NCBI RefSeq assembly: GCF_009455625.1 | Contig: NZ_QPEQ01000001.1 | Coordinates: 1,860,001 to 1,924,000, forward strand | Direction of reading: 5' to 3' | DNA from: Paraburkholderia bonniea | Lineage (GTDB): Bacteria; Pseudomonadota; Gammaproteobacteria; Burkholderiales; Burkholderiaceae | Length of the DNA: 64,000 nt | Shown: positions 63,022-64,000 of the stretch, in pieces | Position numbering within the stretch: position 1 is the stretch's first letter | Layout: each line of letters starts with the position of its first letter | The notes under the pieces: model-generated | Seen by the model: only the letters and a program-made list of their open reading frames with translations | The model's database searches: none | Told to the model about the DNA's origin: nothing | Program-made: the position numbers and the translations under genes

Positions 63022-64000
63022 TTACTTCACATTCACGATCGGCGCTGGAAACCACTGACCTTGCTGGACCTCAGCCTTCGGCACATAGGTGCGGAAATTC
63101 AACGAAAAGCCCTTGCCATCCGGCGTAGGCAGCCAGTTGCTTTGAGGCGCATTTTTCGGCTTGACTGGTGCCAGCCAGATACTCGTGCTGCCATCCGGAT
63201 TTGGCTTCAGATGCGACACGTTGTTCAGGTTGTAGCGATGCAGCGCATTGGGCACGACACGATAATCCGGCACGCTATACAACGTGACAGACCAGAACCC
63301 ATTGACATGCGCATCCGGTTTTTCGCCCTTCGGGAAACGGATCTCGTAGGTCTTGCTGCCATCGAGGGGTTGATTGTCGCTATCGTTCAGGCCAACAAAA
63401 TAAATCGCTTCGCTGATGACATTGGCCCACAACCCACCGTAGTTGACTATGTCGCGCGCCACATAGTCGTCACCAAATTTGCCTGCGACATACGTCACCG
63501 ACCAGCCGCCCTTCTGCGTGCCAAAGCCCTTGGCGTGCTGCAGGAAACCTTGGGCAGCTTTCGTCTTGACGACATCCCCCACCCGCTTGCGGGCCGCGTC
63601 ACTACTCTTCAGATAATTAGCGACGTTGAGTGCCATTGCCTGATACTCGGCAGCCTTCGGCATGGCATCGGGATAGGTGGCGAGGACTTCACTGACGTGA
63701 TCGAAAATCTCAGCCCCAATAGGTGCAGCCGGAGTAAACGACGGTACCGGGAAAGGCGGCTCAATCTTTATGTCAGGTGCGGCATCCACCGTGAACTGAT
63801 GCTGTAATTTCACCGCCGTTTTTGCTGAGTCTTTAAGTTCGACGCGCGCCAGAAGTTTGGCTTTAGCCGACGGCAATTCGATTTTGACCGCGTCAGACGG
63901 CACCGGTGGATTAGTGCCTTTTATCACCAGCGCGAACTTGCCATATGGATGATCCGGATAAGTGCGCTCATTGATGTTGGTAATAACCTCACCCCACCCG
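63022..64000 (-). CDS. DUF1254/DUF1214 domain protein, C-terminal part (start outside window)
   Basis: The frame is open to the last base (upstream residues NINERTYPDHPYGKFALVIKG), so at least 325 residues are present. The C-terminus carries DUF1214: GFWSVTLYSVPDYRVVPN, HRYNLNNVSHLKPNPDGSTSIWL and NWLPTPDGKGFSLNFRTYVP. The YPDHPYGKFALVI segment belongs to DUF1254. The two domains usually occur together in exported proteins of unknown function, and these two-domain proteins are widespread in Burkholderiaceae. Confidence 0.88.
   Translation of the reverse strand, partial: GWGEVITNINERTYPDHPYGKFALVIKGTNPPVPSDAVKIELPSAKAKLLARVELKDSAKTAVKLQHQFTVDAAPDIKIEPPFPVPSFTPAAPIGAEIFDHVSEVLATYPDAMPKAAEYQAMALNVANYLKSSDAARKRVGDVVKTKAAQGFLQHAKGFGTQKGGWSVTYVAGKFGDDYVARDIVNYGGLWANVISEAIYFVGLNDSDNQPLDGSKTYEIRFPKGEKPDAHVNGFWSVTLYSVPDYRVVPNALHRYNLNNVSHLKPNPDGSTSIWLAPVKPKNAPQSNWLPTPDGKGFSLNFRTYVPKAEVQQGQWFPAPIVNVK

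Overview
The window is GC-rich, with several AT-rich islands, and reads as a Burkholderiaceae chromosome (Burkholderia, Paraburkholderia or Mycetohabitans type). The evidence for this is the Burkholderia-type order of a contact-dependent inhibition locus (bcpA, then immunity gene, then bcpB last), an IrlRS-like two-component system, the potFGHI cluster, and urate hydroxylase PuuD with its fused cytochrome c. Decayed insertion sequences, a multiply broken AT-rich gene, and two SET-domain genes suggest a host-associated lineage. That last point is inference.

Region 1 (1-11.9 kb) is a two-partner-secretion/CDI locus. It holds the 3' end of a giant bcpA/cdiA-like exoprotein gene with its toxin tip and an overlapping AT-rich immunity gene. 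Two orphan toxin-immunity modules follow: one with a VENN motif and a membrane-type partner, and one EndoU nuclease with a MafI-like partner. Next come a 640-bp direct repeat of bcpA internal sequence (a pseudogene) and the outer-membrane transporter gene bcpB. Two tandem SET-domain genes follow and are candidate secreted effectors.

Region 2 (12-24.9 kb) is envelope and housekeeping: lipid A acyltransferase, PBP1A, a ribbon-helix-helix protein, a PspA-like protein, and a TPR membrane protein. It also has a sensor kinase/response regulator pair facing a cluster of a DUF5666-like secreted protein, a b-type cytochrome and a molybdopterin oxidoreductase (reminiscent of HprRS-MsrPQ), and then a methyltransferase.

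Region 3 (24.9-39.3 kb) carries the putrescine ABC transporter potFGHI, an 11-bp-periodic noncoding repeat array, outer-membrane phospholipase A, and three small conserved proteins (one of 53 codons). It also has a second TPS-secreted exoprotein without a neighbouring transporter, the ABC-F protein YbiT, and a 3-hydroxyisobutyrate-dehydrogenase-like enzyme.

Region 4 (39.5-54.7 kb) is dominated by purine catabolism in two blocks: 8-oxoguanine deaminase, hydroxyisourate hydrolase and urate hydroxylase, then puuE-uraD-alc-allA. Together these take urate through 5-hydroxyisourate, OHCU, allantoin and allantoate to ureidoglycolate and glyoxylate. Between and after them lie a TPR protein, a class II glutamine amidotransferase, MarC, YgiW, BluB, LdcA, TadA and a small lipoprotein.

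Region 5 (54.7-64 kb) is a decaying mosaic. It holds a broken AT-rich gene, an IS5-family element, a DUF6988-like remnant, a vapBC toxin-antitoxin pair, a decayed IS3-family element and a fragment of a second IS5 copy. It ends with ycaO (behind a leader containing an intrinsic terminator) and a partial DUF1254/DUF1214 gene that runs off the end. I saw no tRNA, rRNA or CRISPR array.
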